Source of the DNA: Laspinema palackyanum D2c
GTDB taxonomy: Bacteria > Cyanobacteriota > Cyanobacteriia > Cyanobacteriales > Laspinemataceae
Assembly (NCBI RefSeq): GCF_025370875.1
Contig: NZ_JAMXFD010000011.1
Location: 28,382 to 92,381, forward strand
Length of the DNA: 64,000 bases
Reading direction: 5' to 3'
Within the stretch, counting starts at the first letter, position 1. The number at the start of each line of letters is the position of its first letter. Positions 25,319 to 33,192 of the stretch are shown piece by piece. Both the position numbers and the translations under genes were made by a program. The notes under the pieces were generated by a model. That model was not told the DNA's origin and did no database searches. It saw only the letters and a program-made list of their open reading frames with translations.

Positions 25319-28300
25319 TTAAATCCTTCCCCTCATCCAATTGACCATATCTGCAAACCAATTCCCTTGACTTGCCGAGAAGGTTTGCAACCCACTGACT
25401 CGCGCCTCAGTCACCACGCAAATTGCCCCCTCAAACTTACTTAAATCCTGGAGGAATCTCTCACTAAATCCTGAGAGTTCCGGTGCAGTTAGAGAGTTGT
25501 AAAATACTAAGGCGATCGGCTGTTCCGATTCTAACGTCAATTCATCCCAATAGGATTGCAGATCCGCCATTGTTCTCGGTGTGCCATCTGCACTTTTGGG
25601 ACAGTTAGCGCGGCGCATTTCGTTGTAGATTTTAGCAGCAGGATTATCTTTATCGATAAACTTGCTGCCATCAATGCAGATTAACTGGAGGCATGAAGAC
25701 AATCCCATTTCTTCCAATTTGGCATGGAGGCGCTGGGGTAAATTGGAGACTGGTTCTGGTTCTACTTCATCCTCCTCACCATGCCAAGCCCGATAAAATT
25801 CAGGATAAGATAGCTTTTGGTCGGAATCCCAAATGAGAGAGTAGCATATCTTAAATAAGTAAGGATTATTCGTACTTACTGGAGTGGTGAAGCAGCGTTT
25901 TAAGCCATAGATAACTTGGGCATAATTCTGATTTGTAGTAACAATTTTCTGTAAACTTTCTGCCCCTTCACTCCGAGTATATTCATCCGTAGCAATTTCT
26001 ATTAGCTGGATTAAAGTAGTAACAGCCTGGTGATTTCCTGTACCAATTTTCCCTAAGCTAGTTACCGCTTGCCTACGGGTATCCTCATCACTGGTAGTTT
26101 TCACCAAGTTTACTAAGCTAGTAATAGCCTGTTGATTGCCAGAGTCAATTTTCCCCAAGCTATATGCTGCTTCCCTACGGTTATACTCTTTAGTAGCAGT
26201 TTTCACTAGGTTTACTAAGGTATTAATAGCCTGTTGATTGCCCGGGTCAATTTTTCCCAAGTTCTCTGCTGCTTCTCTGCGGGTATCCTCATTTGTAGTA
26301 GTTGTCATCCGCTCCACTAATGCTGTTATCGCCTGGTGATTGCCCGGGTCAAATTTTCCCAAGCTCTGTGCTGCTTGCCTGCGGATAGATTCAGATTCAG
26401 ATTTGGCGATTAAATTGACTAATGCCGTGATCGCCTGGTGATTGCCCGGGTCAATTTTTCCCAAGCTATATGCTGCTTGCCTGCGGATAGATTCAGATTC
26501 AGATTTGGCGATTAAATTGACTAATGCCGCAATCGCCTGTTGATTGCCCGCGCCAATTTCCCCTAAACTTGACGCCGATTCCATGCGGATAGATTCAGAT
26601 TCAGAGGTGGCGAGTAAATGAATTAACACCGCGATCGCCTGTGGATTGCCCGCGCCAATTTCCCCCAAACTTGACGCCGCTTGCCTGCGGATAGATTCAG
26701 ATTCAAAGTTGGCGATTAAATTGACTAACGCCGCGATTGCCCGTCGATTGCCTGCGCCAATTTTCCCCAAGCTTTGTGCCGCTTCCATGCGGATATATTC
26801 GGATTCAGAGGTGGCGAGTAAATGGATTAACACCGAGATCGCCTGTGGATTGCCCTGTCCCATTTTCCCCAAGCTTCGTGCCGCTTTCAGGGGTGTATAT
26901 TCAGATTCAGAAGTGGCGACTAAATCGATTAACGTCGCGATTAGCTGTGGATTTTCCGGGCCAATTTCCCTCAACATTTCTGTCGTTATGTTGCTGCTAC
27001 CTACACATTCAGGATCGGCCATTAAATTAACTAACGCCGCGATCGCCTGTGGATTGTCCGGGTCAATTTCATACAAACTTATTGCTGCTTCCCTACGGAT
27101 ATATTCATCGTCAGAGTTGGCGATTAATTTGGCTAACGCGGCGATCACCGTCAGATTGCCCGGGTCAATTCTCCCCAAACTTGATGCCGCTTCCATGCGT
27201 GTATATTCATCTTGCGAGTTAGTGATTAAATTGACTACCACCTCCATCGCCTTGGTTCGTTCTGTTTCTGCCAGAACAGTTATCGCGTTTGATTCTATGG
27301 GAGCGAGAAAAGTCCACCACTCTTGCTTTTCTTCATTAAAGTAACCAAACCCCAACTCCACAATTTGAGGAACAATATCATCAGCCTGATCGCATTCCTT
27401 AAACTCGGCTATTCCCGCAGCAACAAGAAAATAGGCGCGATATTCATAAAACCCGCGATCGCACTTCTCTTGGTTTTCCCATTCTCCGCATCCATCCTCA
27501 AACGTGACTAACCTCTCAATAAACTCCTCTTTCCTTTTCTTCTCTATATCTTTGCGCCCCAACCACAGCAAAATTGTCTGTTTCCACAGGGGGTCAAAGA
27601 TGCGATAGCGCTTTCCCGGAACTGGGCGATCGCAATGTTCTCTAGGCAGAAAAAAATCCCAATCCTCAAGACTTAACGCGGCGAAATATTCCTGAAACGT
27701 GGCGTGATAGAAAGCGTAAACCTTCTCATCGGGGTCTTCTGCTGCGACTCCCACCTGATTTAACCAACCCAGTTGCAGCGCTAAGGCAAACAGAGACTTA
27801 TCATCATCACAATCCCCCAGTACCTCGGCAACTAACTGATGCCGCAGGCGAAACGGAGAGGCGGCATCATCTATTCCTTGCCGCGCCAACTCTCCTAATG
27901 CCTGGTTAAGTTGCTGACGCTGCTGTTCGGTGGTGGGGAAATAGTTCTGTTTCCACTGATAAATTTTCCCCACAAATCGTTTGTAGAGTGCTGCCTGAGT
28001 TTCCGGTAACCCTTCGGAGGTTTGCCAAGTGCTGCACAGCAGGGTCAACCGCAGGGGATTTTTCACCAAATCCTGTAGGCGCTGATATTCCGCTTTGGCT
28101 AATTCCTGGCGCAGGGCTTCCCCGTTAGCGGCATCACTGTGTTCAAACCACTTGCCGATAAACGCTTCCACCTGGGTGGGATAGTTAAAATTCAGCATCC
28201 GATAAGTCTCGAACGCTTCCAAAGCATTGAGATTCGCTTCCCAGACATTAACCCGACAAGTCAGAACCACCCGCGCTGAGGCGATCCAGCCTTTGAGTTG

Positions 28301-29182
28301 AGTGGCGATTTGCTGGAGTGGCAATCCTGCGGTGGCCCTTTCCGTCGCCATCTCATCCACCCCATCCAGCAGCAACCACACCCGCCCTTGTTCCAGTTGC
28401 GCCAAAAAGTCTTCCCGCACCTGTTCACTCAGGCGCGACGGGGGAATCGCTTGTTTCAGCCAAGTTTCCAGCAAATAGTCCCCCAGTTCCCGTCCCTGCA
28501 AGTCAGCTAAAGAAATCCAAATCGGCAAATCCGGGCGTTCCTCTAAAATCCAATCGGCGATTTTTTGCAACTGGGTGGTTTTTCCGGCACCCGGTTCGCC
28601 GATGATGGCAATCTGCCGCCCTTTGGTTTTGCCTTCCCCTTTGCCGAGGATATTATCCAAAAACTGCTGGTGTTCAAAGCGCTGCTTTTCTTCATATCCC
28701 GTGGGTTCGTAGAGTTGCGAACCGTCTTCGGCGCGGGTCTCCCCCGGGCGTTTGTCGCGCTGGCGTCGTTCCACTAGCGCCAGGGGAACGTGAATGTCAT
28801 CGAGGTTAAAGTTGATATCCTCGTTGGCAGTGAGAAGGTTACTGCTGAGTCTGCGGTTGAGCATCGTTTCGCAGACTTCGCGCCAGTCGATAGCGTTGGT
28901 TGTGGGTTCATCCGAAGTTGGGGGGTTCCAGTCGTTGAGGTCCACAACCTCCTTTACGTCTAATCCCAAGGCGGTGCAAATGCTAATAGCTGTCTTCCGT
29001 AGAACACGGTGGCCCCCACAAAAGCGCTCAACAGATTTCTCACTAAACCCTGATTCAACTGCAATATCTAAATCAGTCCAGACGTTTCCGTCACAGTCGC
29101 GTTGAGCAGCTTTTGCTTCTGCGAGTTTTTGGATCCCTTGTTGATGTGCCTGAACCGTATTTTTTTTGCCCTTTTGCCCCAT
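25319..29182 (-). CDS. HTH-NACHT-HEAT-repeat STAND protein (bacterial NLR-like)
   Basis: A 1287-residue protein from the ATG at 29182 (MGQKGKKNTVQAHQQG), chosen because the HTH-like domain starts there; the frame extends to 29281. N-terminus: a small HTH (SEKSVERFCGGHRVLRKTAI). NACHT NTPase: Walker A GEPGAGKT (195-202), Walker B VWLLLDGVDEM (about 265-275), sensor TCRVNVWE. Then comes a winged-helix/helical part, and 12 HEAT-like units of exactly 34 residues, each with the pattern (I/F)xxGNxQAIxxLVxL. The last 150 residues form a separate alpha/beta domain (LQLICIDGSKFID, PIALVFYNS, AICVVTEARVSGLQ). STAND NTPases of this type act as ligand-triggered sensors, and several bacterial NACHT proteins are anti-phage. 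A defence role here is inference. It is divergent from a 62-residue membrane protein. Confidence 0.88.
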   Translation of the reverse strand: MGQKGKKNTVQAHQQGIQKLAEAKAAQRDCDGNVWTDLDIAVESGFSEKSVERFCGGHRVLRKTAISICTALGLDVKEVVDLNDWNPPTSDEPTTNAIDWREVCETMLNRRLSSNLLTANEDINFNLDDIHVPLALVERRQRDKRPGETRAEDGSQLYEPTGYEEKQRFEHQQFLDNILGKGEGKTKGRQIAIIGEPGAGKTTQLQKIADWILEERPDLPIWISLADLQGRELGDYLLETWLKQAIPPSRLSEQVREDFLAQLEQGRVWLLLDGVDEMATERATAGLPLQQIATQLKGWIASARVVLTCRVNVWEANLNALEAFETYRMLNFNYPTQVEAFIGKWFEHSDAANGEALRQELAKAEYQRLQDLVKNPLRLTLLCSTWQTSEGLPETQAALYKRFVGKIYQWKQNYFPTTEQQRQQLNQALGELARQGIDDAASPFRLRHQLVAEVLGDCDDDKSLFALALQLGWLNQVGVAAEDPDEKVYAFYHATFQEYFAALSLEDWDFFLPREHCDRPVPGKRYRIFDPLWKQTILLWLGRKDIEKKRKEEFIERLVTFEDGCGEWENQEKCDRGFYEYRAYFLVAAGIAEFKECDQADDIVPQIVELGFGYFNEEKQEWWTFLAPIESNAITVLAETERTKAMEVVVNLITNSQDEYTRMEAASSLGRIDPGNLTVIAALAKLIANSDDEYIRREAAISLYEIDPDNPQAIAALVNLMADPECVGSSNITTEMLREIGPENPQLIATLIDLVATSESEYTPLKAARSLGKMGQGNPQAISVLIHLLATSESEYIRMEAAQSLGKIGAGNRRAIAALVNLIANFESESIRRQAASSLGEIGAGNPQAIAVLIHLLATSESESIRMESASSLGEIGAGNQQAIAALVNLIAKSESESIRRQAAYSLGKIDPGNHQAITALVNLIAKSESESIRRQAAQSLGKFDPGNHQAITALVERMTTTTNEDTRREAAENLGKIDPGNQQAINTLVNLVKTATKEYNRREAAYSLGKIDSGNQQAITSLVNLVKTTSDEDTRRQAVTSLGKIGTGNHQAVTTLIQLIEIATDEYTRSEGAESLQKIVTTNQNYAQVIYGLKRCFTTPVSTNNPYLFKICYSLIWDSDQKLSYPEFYRAWHGEEDEVEPEPVSNLPQRLHAKLEEMGLSSCLQLICIDGSKFIDKDNPAAKIYNEMRRANCPKSADGTPRTMADLQSYWDELTLESEQPIALVFYNSLTAPELSGFSERFLQDLSKFEGAICVVTEARVSGLQTFSASQGNWFADMVNWMRGRI
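25950..27175 (-). repeat. 102-bp in-frame repeats encoding 12 HEAT units
   Basis: The spacing of recurrent words such as CGCCTGGTGATTGCCCGG is 102 bp (for example 26330 and 26432). Twelve contiguous 34-residue units are encoded. Middle units are much more alike (SESESIRRQAA, SLGK) than outer ones, consistent with recent unit duplication. Confidence 0.85.
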
Positions 29183-29299
29183 GTTGATTATTGGCGCTTT
29201 TGTAGATATCCCCAGTTTAGTCCAACTCGATGATTCCAGGATAATCCAAATCATTGATGCAGGTTCCACTGCTGAAGGCATTTACCGAGGGACAAAAAG

Positions 29300-29317
29300 G
29301 GTCATTTAATTTTGACC
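29300..29317. promoter_or_regulatory. GGTCA-N8-TGACC inverted repeat in a divergent promoter region
   Basis: GGTCATTTAATTTTGACC lies between the NACHT gene and the divergent small gene at 29390. It is a plausible site for a dimeric regulator, possibly the HTH of the NACHT protein itself. This rests on position and symmetry only. Confidence 0.35.
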
Positions 29318-29389
29318 TTTAATGTCCAGCGCTGTCCCTCGCACCCCAATTAGAGTGGTCTCAAACCTACTAAAACAAGGAGACCAAAG

Positions 29390-29578
29390 ATGCCGGAAAA
29401 TCAAGAAATTCGCCAAATTCAACCCATTGAAGAGGTGCCTGTGCCAGAGGAACTCATTCAATGTCCCCATACCTGGAACCAAGATGGAAGCAGTCCCCCC
29501 GACATGATTAACTCACTCGCTTTCTTGATATCTGCGACAGCCGCCCTGATTACAGCAATCAAAGAATGGCGCAAATAG
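29390..29578 (+). CDS. Small single-pass membrane protein divergent from the NACHT gene
   Basis: A 62-residue frame with a very good ribosome-binding site (AAGGAGA, 8 bp before ATG). The first 40 residues are polar and acidic (QEIRQIQPIEEVPVPEEL, CPHTWNQDGSSPPD). The last 22 form a hydrophobic helix ending in charged residues (SLAFLISATAALITAIKEWRK). I recognise no family. Its divergent position to the NACHT-HEAT gene suggests a functional link, for example an effector, an immunity factor or a phage-shock-like membrane peptide. This is conjecture. Confidence 0.65.
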   Translation: MPENQEIRQIQPIEEVPVPEELIQCPHTWNQDGSSPPDMINSLAFLISATAALITAIKEWRK

Positions 29579-29614
29579 CAACCCGCCTCTAGCAGTAATT
29601 TTCCAGGGTCTGGC

Positions 29615-29654
29615 AAGGGTAGGAATTAGAGGGGTGCGATAATTCTCCTACCCT
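29615..29654 (+). terminator. Hairpin after the small membrane-protein gene
   Basis: AAGGGTAGGA pairs with TCCTACCCTT, and inner bases (AATT) extend the stem. No U-run follows, so it may be a stability hairpin rather than a true terminator. Confidence 0.4.
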
Positions 29655-29820
29655 TTAGATGATCAATCTGGTGGTCCATCTGGTGGTGTTGCGGGTTCTG
29701 CGGAAAAAATAGGCAGTGAAGGGGGCATCGGATGAGGATGAATGCGATCGCCCCCTGATGCTTCCATTCAACCGTTAGGGGAAAATAGGATTAATCCTAA
29801 TTCAAAGGCTGAAAATAGGT

Positions 29821-30072
29821 ATGACACCAAAAGCAGATGAACGAGTGAAAACTGTAGAGTTTACAGAAGACTGTCTCCGGGTCGAACTGATGGACTGTCG
29901 CATCATTTCTGTCCCCTTAGCTTGGTATCCTCGGTTATTGCACGCCACGCCGGAACAACTCTCTCAATGGCAGATTTGTGGCGGTGGTTATGGGATTCAT
30001 TGGCAAGCTCTTGAGGAAGATATTAGCACCGAGGGTTTACTTCGGGGTTCTCCTGCACCTGGATATTCCTAA
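29821..30072 (+). CDS. DUF2442 domain protein
   Basis: An 83-residue protein with the DUF2442 pattern: VEFTEDCLRVELMDCRIISVPLAWYPRL, then YGIHWQALEEDISTEGLL. DUF2442 proteins are small beta-rich proteins often encoded beside DUF4160 proteins and considered toxin-antitoxin-like. No DUF4160 gene is seen upstream; instead a second DUF2442-type gene with an HTH follows 65 bp downstream. A plausible antitoxin or phage-derived remnant without its partner. Confidence 0.75.
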   Translation: MTPKADERVKTVEFTEDCLRVELMDCRIISVPLAWYPRLLHATPEQLSQWQICGGGYGIHWQALEEDISTEGLLRGSPAPGYS

Positions 30073-30136
30073 GTCAATGGGTTTTCCATCGATAGTTTGC
30101 GGTTAGGGTTCAACTCATTGGAGGTCGTTACACCTG

Positions 30137-30685
30137 GTGATTTTTTATTCTCATCTCGCTCAACTCAAGCGGATTTTAGCGGCATGGCAAACGGGAGCAT
30201 CGGAGCGATTAATCGCGAAAGCTACGGTGCTTGAAGACCGTTTATTAGTCACGGACTGCGCCTTACAAACCTGGGAAATTCCCTTCCAGCAGTTACCGAT
30301 TTTAGCAAAACTTTCCCCGGAAAACCGAGCGGAATTTGAAATTGATGAAGATGGAAGTTATCTCTATTGGCCGAGTGGCGATATTCACCTGGATATGGAA
30401 GCCCTTCGAGCCATAGTGGATCCGGAATGGCAGACTCGTCTCCGGGTTGAACGGGCAATTTATGACCAATATTTTGGGGAGGCGGTGGCAGCGGTTAGGA
30501 AGGCGCATCATCTCAAACAAACCGATATTCCGGGGGTTTCATCCCGCCAGATTCGGCGTATTGAAAAAGGCGATCGCCCGAAATTGGAAACCCTGAGAAA
30601 ATTATCTCAGGCGCATGGTCTCACGGTCAATGAATATATGGAGGAAATTGCTGCCACTCTATCTCAATGGAGAAGTATTACCTAG
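30137..30685 (+). CDS. DUF2442-like N-terminus fused to an XRE-type HTH
   Basis: A 182-residue protein starting at GTG, with GGAGG 12 bp upstream. Residues about 25-95 repeat the DUF2442 pattern (ATVLEDRLLVTDCALQTWEIPF, YLYWPSGDIHLDMEAL). Residues about 115-170 form an HTH (VAAVRKAHHLKQTDIPGVSS, RQIRRIEKGDRPKLETLRKLSQAHG). This is the layout of a DNA-binding antitoxin. It follows the single-domain DUF2442 gene, probably in one transcript, and faces the convergent gene at 30693. Confidence 0.75.
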   Translation: MIFYSHLAQLKRILAAWQTGASERLIAKATVLEDRLLVTDCALQTWEIPFQQLPILAKLSPENRAEFEIDEDGSYLYWPSGDIHLDMEALRAIVDPEWQTRLRVERAIYDQYFGEAVAAVRKAHHLKQTDIPGVSSRQIRRIEKGDRPKLETLRKLSQAHGLTVNEYMEEIAATLSQWRSIT

Positions 30686-30692
30686 GTAGAAA

Positions 30693-30908
30693 TCAGGAGA
30701 AGAGCCGGTTAATTTCTATGCAATGGTTGGTAGCGATGTCGGCTTCTGCTTTGGCTATCAGTTTATCTAATTTTCCCGAGGCTAAATCCTCTTTCATCTG
30801 CTTATCCCAGGCATCATCTAAATACTGCTGAAGCCATTGGGCCAGTTGACGCACTTCCGCTTCGGGCAATTGGGCGATCGCTGTTTCGATTTCGACTAGG
30901 GTTTTCAT
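30693..30908 (-). CDS. Antitoxin-like small helical protein (no partner toxin)
   Basis: A 71-residue protein: IETAIAQLPEAEVRQLAQWLQQYLDD, then WDKQMKEDLASGKLDKLIAKAEADI. This is the usual wording of a common cyanobacterial antitoxin-like family whose gene normally sits just before a RelE/ParE-type toxin. Here the frame ends in an unusual tail (TNHCIEINRLFS) and only 7 bp separate it from the convergent DUF2442-HTH gene, so the toxin is missing. Confidence 0.7.
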   Translation of the reverse strand: MKTLVEIETAIAQLPEAEVRQLAQWLQQYLDDAWDKQMKEDLASGKLDKLIAKAEADIATNHCIEINRLFS

Positions 30909-31052
30909 CTAGTTTGGTTTGAGAGAAATTACGCTCAATTTTACTGTAATTACCGCTGTAAATCAACAATTATAGGCAAAAATTCATTGATATTTTCCCA
31001 TTCTCCTCCATTCCTGTACCATTAAATTATCCCGAATTGAGGTCTAGTCCAA

Positions 31053-31328
31053 ATGACTCAGCACTTACAAATCCTCTTGCCGGAAGAAACGATTCAACTG
31101 ATTGACCAACTCACGAAACCTGACAATTCTGCTGACGATGCCCTGCATAAGCGCAGCGCTTTGATTAACGAGGCTGTTAAATTTTATATTGCCCAGAAGC
31201 AGCGAAATTCTCTCAAAAAACAGTTACAAGAAGGGGCTACTCGCTGGGCTGAACGAGATTTGGGTTTGGCGGATGAATGGTTCGATATTGAAGAGGAAGT
31301 ATCGGTGGCAACAACCGGCGGGGGATAA
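31053..31328 (+). CDS. Ribbon-helix-helix (MazE/CopG-like) antitoxin, 3' end altered by a repeat
   Basis: A 91-residue protein with an RHH N-terminus (LQILLPEETIQLIDQL, RSALINEAVKFYIAQKQR) and an acidic C-terminus (ERDLGLADEWFDIEEEV) of the kind that wraps a MazF-type toxin. The last eight residues (SVATTGGG) and the TAA stop lie inside the palindromic element starting at 31305. No toxin gene follows. The element probably inserted at the 3' end and the toxin was lost, leaving an orphan antitoxin. Confidence 0.8.
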   Translation: MTQHLQILLPEETIQLIDQLTKPDNSADDALHKRSALINEAVKFYIAQKQRNSLKKQLQEGATRWAERDLGLADEWFDIEEEVSVATTGGG

Positions 31329-31452
31329 ATCCCCCGCCTCATAGCTAAAGTCGTCTAAAGACGACTGAAAGTCTTATCCCGTAGGTTTTTAGTCGGTTTT
31401 AACCGACTTGAGCTATTAGGCGGGGGTTTAAACCCCCGCCGGGTGTTGCCAC
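31305..31452. mobile_element. Complete nested-palindrome element (MITE-like), 148 bp
   Basis: Best-preserved copy. The ends are GTGGCAACAACCGGCGGGGG and CCCCCGCCGGGTGTTGCCAC, a terminal inverted repeat of about 20 bp. Inside are GGGGATAAATCCCC, GTCGTCTAAAGACGAC, a central loop, AGTCGGTTTTAACCGACT and GGGGGTTTAAACCCCC. No open frame. Its left end overlaps the antitoxin gene. Confidence 0.8.
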
Positions 31453-31630
31453 TACCCCAAATCCTCAACAGCCCTTGACAAAACTTGAATTTTATGGTAA
31501 ATCTCCGAGATATGATGCCAGACCCCTGAATTTCTGTGAAGCCATAACCGTTTCCTGGAATTTTTGCCAGTTACACTGAAATAAGCTGTAAGGTCCATGA
31601 AAACCCTTAGTCTTGTTGGAAGGTGGTACT

Positions 31631-32500
31631 GTGCCAAATCGTAATTTTTTGATTCCTCTGTCCATCGCCCTTGGTCTGTTTACGGTGGTTCCACCTGTGA
31701 TGGGACAGGCTTTGTTGCCTCGGACTCTCCAGCTTGATGGGACTCAGTTGGAACAGCAAGGGTTGTTTTTGGCGGAAGAAGCGGCTCAGTTGGCGAGATT
31801 TCAGCAGTTTGAGTTGGCTTTAGCCCGGGCGGAACTGGCGGCGCAGCTTGCGCCGAATGCTCCCCAAACTTGGGGGATTTTAGGGAGTTTGTATTTGCAA
31901 TCGAAGGAGTTGCCGAAGGGGATTGCAGCGTTGGAACGGGCCCGATCGCTGGATCCGGAGAATCATGTGGTGATGTTTGCCCTGGGTTCGGCTTATTTTC
32001 AGCAACAAAATTACCAGCAGGCGATTAACTCCCTGCAAGCGGGATTGAAGTTGCAACCGGATGTACCGGGGGCATTATTCGATTTGGGCAATGCCTACTA
32101 CATGACTAGAGATTATCGGCAGGCGATCGCCCAATATGAACGAGCAGTGGCCCAGGATGAAACATTCTGGCCAGCGATGAACAATATTGGTTTAGCGGAA
32201 TACGAACAAGGGAATGCCTCTGCTGCAATTGAACGCTGGGAAGCAGCACTCAGCATTGACTCGGAAGCTGCGGAACCGATGATGGCGATCGCGGTGGCAA
32301 CCTATGCCAAAGGCAACCGAGAACGGGGTCTGGCCCTCGGAGAAGCGGCATTACAGATTGATCCGCGCTATGGGGAAGTGGAGTTTCTGGTCGAAAATCT
32401 CTGGGGGACTCGTCTGATGGAAGATACCAAAAAATTCTTGGAAACCCCGCGCATTCAAGCGACCCTGGCGCAATTGGCTCCCACGCCACATCAGCATTAA
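31631..32500 (+). CDS. Exported TPR protein
   Basis: A 289-residue protein from the GTG at 31631, preceded by GGAAGGTGG at ideal spacing; a TTG at 31613 is possible but has no such site. A signal peptide is evident (FLIPLSIALGLFTVVPPVMGQA), so the protein is periplasmic or outer-membrane-associated. About five TPR units follow (AWxxLGxxYxQxxxxxxAI type: GILGSLYLQSKELPKGIAAL, FDLGNAYYMTRDYRQAIAQY, NNIGLAEYEQGNASAAIERW). It is probably a scaffold. Monocistronic, convergent with the response-regulator gene. Confidence 0.85.
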   Translation: MPNRNFLIPLSIALGLFTVVPPVMGQALLPRTLQLDGTQLEQQGLFLAEEAAQLARFQQFELALARAELAAQLAPNAPQTWGILGSLYLQSKELPKGIAALERARSLDPENHVVMFALGSAYFQQQNYQQAINSLQAGLKLQPDVPGALFDLGNAYYMTRDYRQAIAQYERAVAQDETFWPAMNNIGLAEYEQGNASAAIERWEAALSIDSEAAEPMMAIAVATYAKGNRERGLALGEAALQIDPRYGEVEFLVENLWGTRLMEDTKKFLETPRIQATLAQLAPTPHQH

Positions 32501-32525
32501 TCGTAGACTGAATCCCATCAAGGTG

Positions 32526-32626
32526 GAAGGATGAAGGATGAAGGATGAAAATCACCCTGTAACTCTATCTTCCATTCCAACAGACCCTATCCCTCATCCC
32601 TCATCCCTCATCTTTCATCCCTCCTC
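32526..32626. repeat. GGATGAA / TCATCCC inverted short repeats between convergent genes
   Basis: GGATGAAGGATGAAGGATGA (from 32527) faces CCCTCATCCCTCATCCCTC (32590-32608), so the transcript can form a hairpin between two convergent genes. Similar tracts occur at 54566-54610 and 59500-59530. Confidence 0.6.
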
Positions 32627-33019
32627 TTTGGGCAGTAGGGCCGCAATCTGGTCAACGAACTCTTGATGATCCACTACGGGTTTAGAAATGTAGCCATCGG
32701 CCCCACTCTGTTCCAGAAAAGATTCCTTATCCCCCGCCATCGCGTGTGCCGTTACCAAAATAATCGGCAAATAGGAGGTTTTGGGGTCAGCTTTGAGCAT
32801 TTGAGTAATTTTGATGCCATCCACTGCCTTGCCTTGGTAAACGCTGCGAGACAGGGACACATCCATTAAAATCACATCTGCCTCACCGGCTTGGGCAATT
32901 TGCATCACCTCTTCCACATTTTCGGTATGCTTGACATTGAGGCCACCCCGCTTGGTGAGGATTTTAGAGAAAACCCTAGCGTTGACCAGATCGTCCTCCA
33001 CAATTAGAACGGTTCTCAT
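32615..33019 (-). CDS. Single-domain CheY-like response regulator
   Basis: A 134-residue receiver domain. It has the acidic pair in VLIVEDD (residues 4-10), phosphoacceptor Asp53 in VILMDVSLS, the switch Thr in LVTAHAMAGD and the Lys of YISKPV. There is no output domain. The insertion SRSVYQGKAVDGI after the phosphorylation site is typical of receivers that act with hybrid kinases in cyanobacteria. No cognate kinase is adjacent; gyrA-like starts 173 bp away on the other strand. Confidence 0.92.
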   Translation of the reverse strand: MRTVLIVEDDLVNARVFSKILTKRGGLNVKHTENVEEVMQIAQAGEADVILMDVSLSRSVYQGKAVDGIKITQMLKADPKTSYLPIILVTAHAMAGDKESFLEQSGADGYISKPVVDHQEFVDQIAALLPKEEG

Positions 33020-33093
33020 ATCCCTTTCCTTTTCATTTAATCAATCGGATGCGCTTTATCGTCAGACTGTCAGGAATGATAGTACGCTGACAA

Positions 33094-33158
33094 AGTGTCC
33101 TCCGATCTTCTTCACTTCGCTAACGATAGCGTTATTGAGCGCAAAAAAGCAGGACACT
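33094..33158. promoter_or_regulatory. Inverted repeat upstream of the topoisomerase gene
   Basis: AGTGTCCT (33094-33101) and AGGACACT (33151-33158) are perfect arms about 50 bp apart, with TAACGATAGCGTTA between them. This lies in the 173-bp divergent region between the response regulator and the topoisomerase subunit. A regulatory role is speculative. Confidence 0.3.
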
Positions 33159-33192
33159 GTTGGAAGTTGGTTTGGTTTAAGGAACGAAACTC

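Noticed and set aside
26646-27344. 232-codon plus-strand frame opposite the HEAT array
   Set aside because: Its repeats mirror the 102-bp HEAT units; antisense artefact.
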